Source: Acidobacteriaceae bacterium (GTDB lineage Bacteria; Acidobacteriota; Terriglobia; Terriglobales; Acidobacteriaceae). From it: DNA of 8,073 nt. Of this stretch, positions 5,881 through 8,073 are shown piece by piece. The stretch lies in NCBI GenBank assembly GCA_027311125.1, contig DAICZO010000040.1, positions 1 through 8,073 on the forward strand. The letters are read 5' to 3'. The notes below the pieces were generated by a model. It made no database searches. It worked only from the letters and a program-made list of their open reading frames with translations, and had not been told where the DNA came from. A program made the position numbers and the translations under genes. The first letter of the stretch is position 1; every line of letters starts with the position of its first letter.

Positions 5881-8073
5881 TCAGGAGAGTTTGAGGTGGC
5901 GCAGGCGGAGGCTGTTGGTGACTACGCTGAAGGAGCTGAGGGCCATGGCGGCGCTGGCCAGTACAGGGCTAAGCAACAAACCGAAGACGGGATAGAGTGC
6001 CCCGGCCGCGAGCGGGATTCCGATGACGTTGTAGATGAAGGCCCAGAAGAGATTCTGGCGCATGACGCGCATGGTTCCGCGGGAGAGCGCGATGGCGGCT
6101 GCGACTCCGTTGAGGTCGCTGCGCATGAGGGTGACGTCACCTGCTTCGATGGCGACGTCGGCTCCGGTGGCCATGGTGATGCCGATGTCTGCCTGGGCGA
6201 GGGCGGGTGCGTCGTTGACTCCGTCGCCGACCATGGCGATGACGCGGTGCTCGGCCTGGAGACGCTTGATGGCATCGGATTTACCGGCGGGCAGGACGCC
6301 AGCGATGACCTCGGTGAGCCCGACGGTGCGCGCGATGGCGGTGGCGGTTTGGAGGTTGTCGCCGGAGAGCATGACGACACGGAGGCCCAGTCCCTGCAGG
6401 TGGCGGATGGCGTCGGCTGAGGTTGGCTTGACGGTGTCTGCGACGGCGATGATACCGGCCAGTGTGCCGTTGAGTGCGATCCACAGGGGCGTTTTGCCGG
6501 CTGCAGCGAGCTGGTCGGATTGCGATTGGAGCGGTGCGGTGGCGATGCTGTACCGCTGCAGGAAGGCGGGGTTGCCGACGAGGATTGCGGTGCCTGCGAC
6601 GATGCCGACCACGCCTTGTCCGCTGTGGGACTCGAAGGTTTCGGCGGTGGGGATGGTGAGTTGCTGCTGCTGGGCGTAGAGGACGACGGCGGTGGCGAGG
6701 GGGTGCTCGCTGGCGCGTTCCAGAGCGGCGGCCAGGGTGACCATGTGCTGCCTAGCTGCCTCGAGATCCTGATCGGTAGCCAGCGGTGCAGGAGCCATGA
6801 TGACATCGGTGATCTGGGGACGACCCTGGGTGATGGTTCCGGTTTTGTCGAGCACGACGGTATCGATCTTTTCGAGTCGCTGAAGTGCTTCTCCCCCTTT
6901 GATGAGCAGGCCGAAGGTGGCCCCGCGGCCAGTGGCAACCATGACGGCGGTAGGTACGGCGAGACCCATCGCACAGGGGCAGGCGATGACCAACACGGTG
7001 ACTGCGGCGGCAAAGGCCTGCATGATTCCTGCGGTGGGTGCGAGCACATGCCAGAGGAAGAAGGTGACGATGGCGATGCCCAGTACGGTGGGAACGAAGA
7101 TGGCGCTGATGCGGTCGGCAATTTTTTGAATGGGTGCGCGGGAGCTTTGCGCGTCTCGCAGGAGCCGGACGATCTGGGCGAGGGTACTCTCGGTGCCGAG
7201 GGTGGTGGCACGGTATTGCAGCGCACCGTTCTGATTGATAGTGCCACCGATGAGACGGTCCTGGGGGGATTTTTCGACGGGCAGGGATTCGCCGGTGAGC
7301 ATGGACTCGTCGACGCTGCTTTTGCCGGAGACGACCTGGCCGTCGGTGGGGATGCGTTCGCCGGGGCGTACGAGGATGAGGTCGCCGTGCAGGATGGCTT
7401 CGATGGGCAGATCGATCTCGGCTTGATCGCGAAGCACGCGTGCGGTTCTGGGCTGCATCTGGACGAGTTTGCGCAGGGCGGATGCGGTTTGGCCTTTGGC
7501 ACGGCTTTCCAGAGTGTTGCCGACCAGGACGAGCCCGATGATGAGGATGACCGCTTCGAAGTTGACGTCGGGCGCGACTCCGTGTGCGAGGAAGAATGCG
7601 GGGGCGATGGTTCCGGCGGTGGAGTAGAGAAACGCGGACCCGGTGCCCAGGGCGACCAGCGTGTTCATGTCCGCGGTCTTATGCATCAGGGCGGACCACG
7701 CCTTGATGTAGAAGTGACGGCCGGCCCAGGTGACGATGAATGCGGCCAGCACCAGCAGAAACCAGCGCATGACGTTGGCGTCGATCGCGTAGAGCCATGG
7801 CATGACCGAGCGCAGGGCCGGGTTGAGTACGCGCATTGACCAGTCGATGGCAGGGTCCTTGATGCGCTGGGTGCCGGGGGTGATCGACATGGTCATCAGC
7901 GGCATGGAGGCCAGCATGGCAACCGCACCCGCGACGAGAGCGACGCTGGATTTGAGCCGGAGGCGGTGGTATTCGTCCCGCTGCTCCTGGTCGTTGCGCT
8001 CCTGCGTTTCGAGGATGGACTGATCTGGAATTGGCAGTTCGGCCCCGTACCCGGTGTTGCGAATGTCGTTGAC
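5881..8073 (-). CDS. copA: Copper-exporting P1B-1-type ATPase (CopA), N-terminus off-window
   Basis: An inner-membrane pump that uses ATP to export Cu(I) from the cytoplasm. 730 residues are visible and the frame is open to the right edge; residues below are numbered from that edge. The Met codon at 7917 (residue 53) is internal: upstream codons read 'IRNTGYGAELP' (end of a heavy-metal-associated domain) and a charged linker leading into the first membrane helix. In order come a Met-rich first helix ('MLASMPLMTMS', 53-63), 'DMNTLVALGTGSAFLYS' in a later helix, the actuator motif TGES (260-263), the metal-binding CPC of TM6 (365-367), the phosphorylated Asp in DKTGT (D409), the nucleotide-domain HP motif (SEHPLA, H457), 'GDGVNDAPAL' (from 616), Tyr-Asn in TM7 (681-682) and 'MALSS' in TM8 (710-714). 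CPC plus YN plus M-SS marks the Cu(I) class. About 70-80 residues, one HMA domain, are probably missing. It is convergent with the stress protein gene; any copper regulator or chaperone lies outside the window. Confidence 0.95.
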   Translation of the reverse strand, partial: VNDIRNTGYGAELPIPDQSILETQERNDQEQRDEYHRLRLKSSVALVAGAVAMLASMPLMTMSITPGTQRIKDPAIDWSMRVLNPALRSVMPWLYAIDANVMRWFLLVLAAFIVTWAGRHFYIKAWSALMHKTADMNTLVALGTGSAFLYSTAGTIAPAFFLAHGVAPDVNFEAVILIIGLVLVGNTLESRAKGQTASALRKLVQMQPRTARVLRDQAEIDLPIEAILHGDLILVRPGERIPTDGQVVSGKSSVDESMLTGESLPVEKSPQDRLIGGTINQNGALQYRATTLGTESTLAQIVRLLRDAQSSRAPIQKIADRISAIFVPTVLGIAIVTFFLWHVLAPTAGIMQAFAAAVTVLVIACPCAMGLAVPTAVMVATGRGATFGLLIKGGEALQRLEKIDTVVLDKTGTITQGRPQITDVIMAPAPLATDQDLEAARQHMVTLAAALERASEHPLATAVVLYAQQQQLTIPTAETFESHSGQGVVGIVAGTAILVGNPAFLQRYSIATAPLQSQSDQLAAAGKTPLWIALNGTLAGIIAVADTVKPTSADAIRHLQGLGLRVVMLSGDNLQTATAIARTVGLTEVIAGVLPAGKSDAIKRLQAEHRVIAMVGDGVNDAPALAQADIGITMATGADVAIEAGDVTLMRSDLNGVAAAIALSRGTMRVMRQNLFWAFIYNVIGIPLAAGALYPVFGLLLSPVLASAAMALSSFSVVTNSLRLRHLKLS

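Noticed and set aside
5922..7502. A 526-codon - strand frame overlapping the ATPase gene in another phase
   Set aside because: The translation is dominated by Pro and Ser with no domain. It is an out-of-phase shadow of the ATPase gene.
6520..7839. Long + strand open frame (439 codons) opposite the copper ATPase gene, with shorter ones at 5809-6420 and 6035-6679
   Set aside because: They lie antisense to a gene with a full set of catalytic motifs. Their translations are rich in Gly, Asp and Glu with no recognisable domain, as expected for the reverse of a GC-rich gene with few stop codons.
7915..7917. Met codon at 7917 as the start of the copper ATPase
   Set aside because: Upstream codons stay open to the window edge and encode the expected HMA-domain end, linker and first half of the first membrane helix. 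Starting here would cut that helix.

Overview
The window looks like chromosomal DNA from a Gram-negative bacterium of moderately high GC. It has a Sec-exported TolC-type outer-membrane protein and a tripartite RND pump, so there is an outer membrane. The flavour of the RND permease (the 'RLIDNS' form of TM4), of the two-domain stress protein and of the CopA-type ATPase suggests Acidobacteriota (Terriglobia). That placement rests on remembered family resemblance, not on a search. There are no rRNA, tRNA, CRISPR or insertion-sequence features, and almost all of the sequence is coding.

Positions 2-4801 (+ strand) hold an efflux operon in the classic order: the 3' end of a periplasmic adaptor gene (its start lies off the left edge), a complete 1051-residue RND inner-membrane permease, and a complete TolC-family outer-membrane channel. 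The adaptor stop and permease start overlap by one base, and only 10 bases separate the permease and channel genes, so the three are almost certainly co-transcribed and translationally coupled. Together they would form one proton-driven export machine spanning both membranes. Its substrate cannot be read from the sequence.

Positions 4802-4902 are a short gap without a visible terminator. It is followed by a two-domain universal stress protein (4903-5796, + strand, GTG start), which may be read through from the pump operon. A strong intrinsic terminator at 5821-5851 closes this transcription unit.

Positions 5881-8073 (- strand, convergent) encode a P1B-1 copper-exporting ATPase. The reading frame stays open to the right edge, so the N-terminal metal-binding domain and the true start lie outside the window.

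I found no convincing new biological system. The most notable points are the non-canonical proton-relay residues of the RND permease (Asp-Asn in TM4, Ser-Asp instead of Lys-Asn in TM10), two tandem ribosome-binding-site/ATG units at the start of the TolC gene, and the asymmetric two domains of the stress protein.
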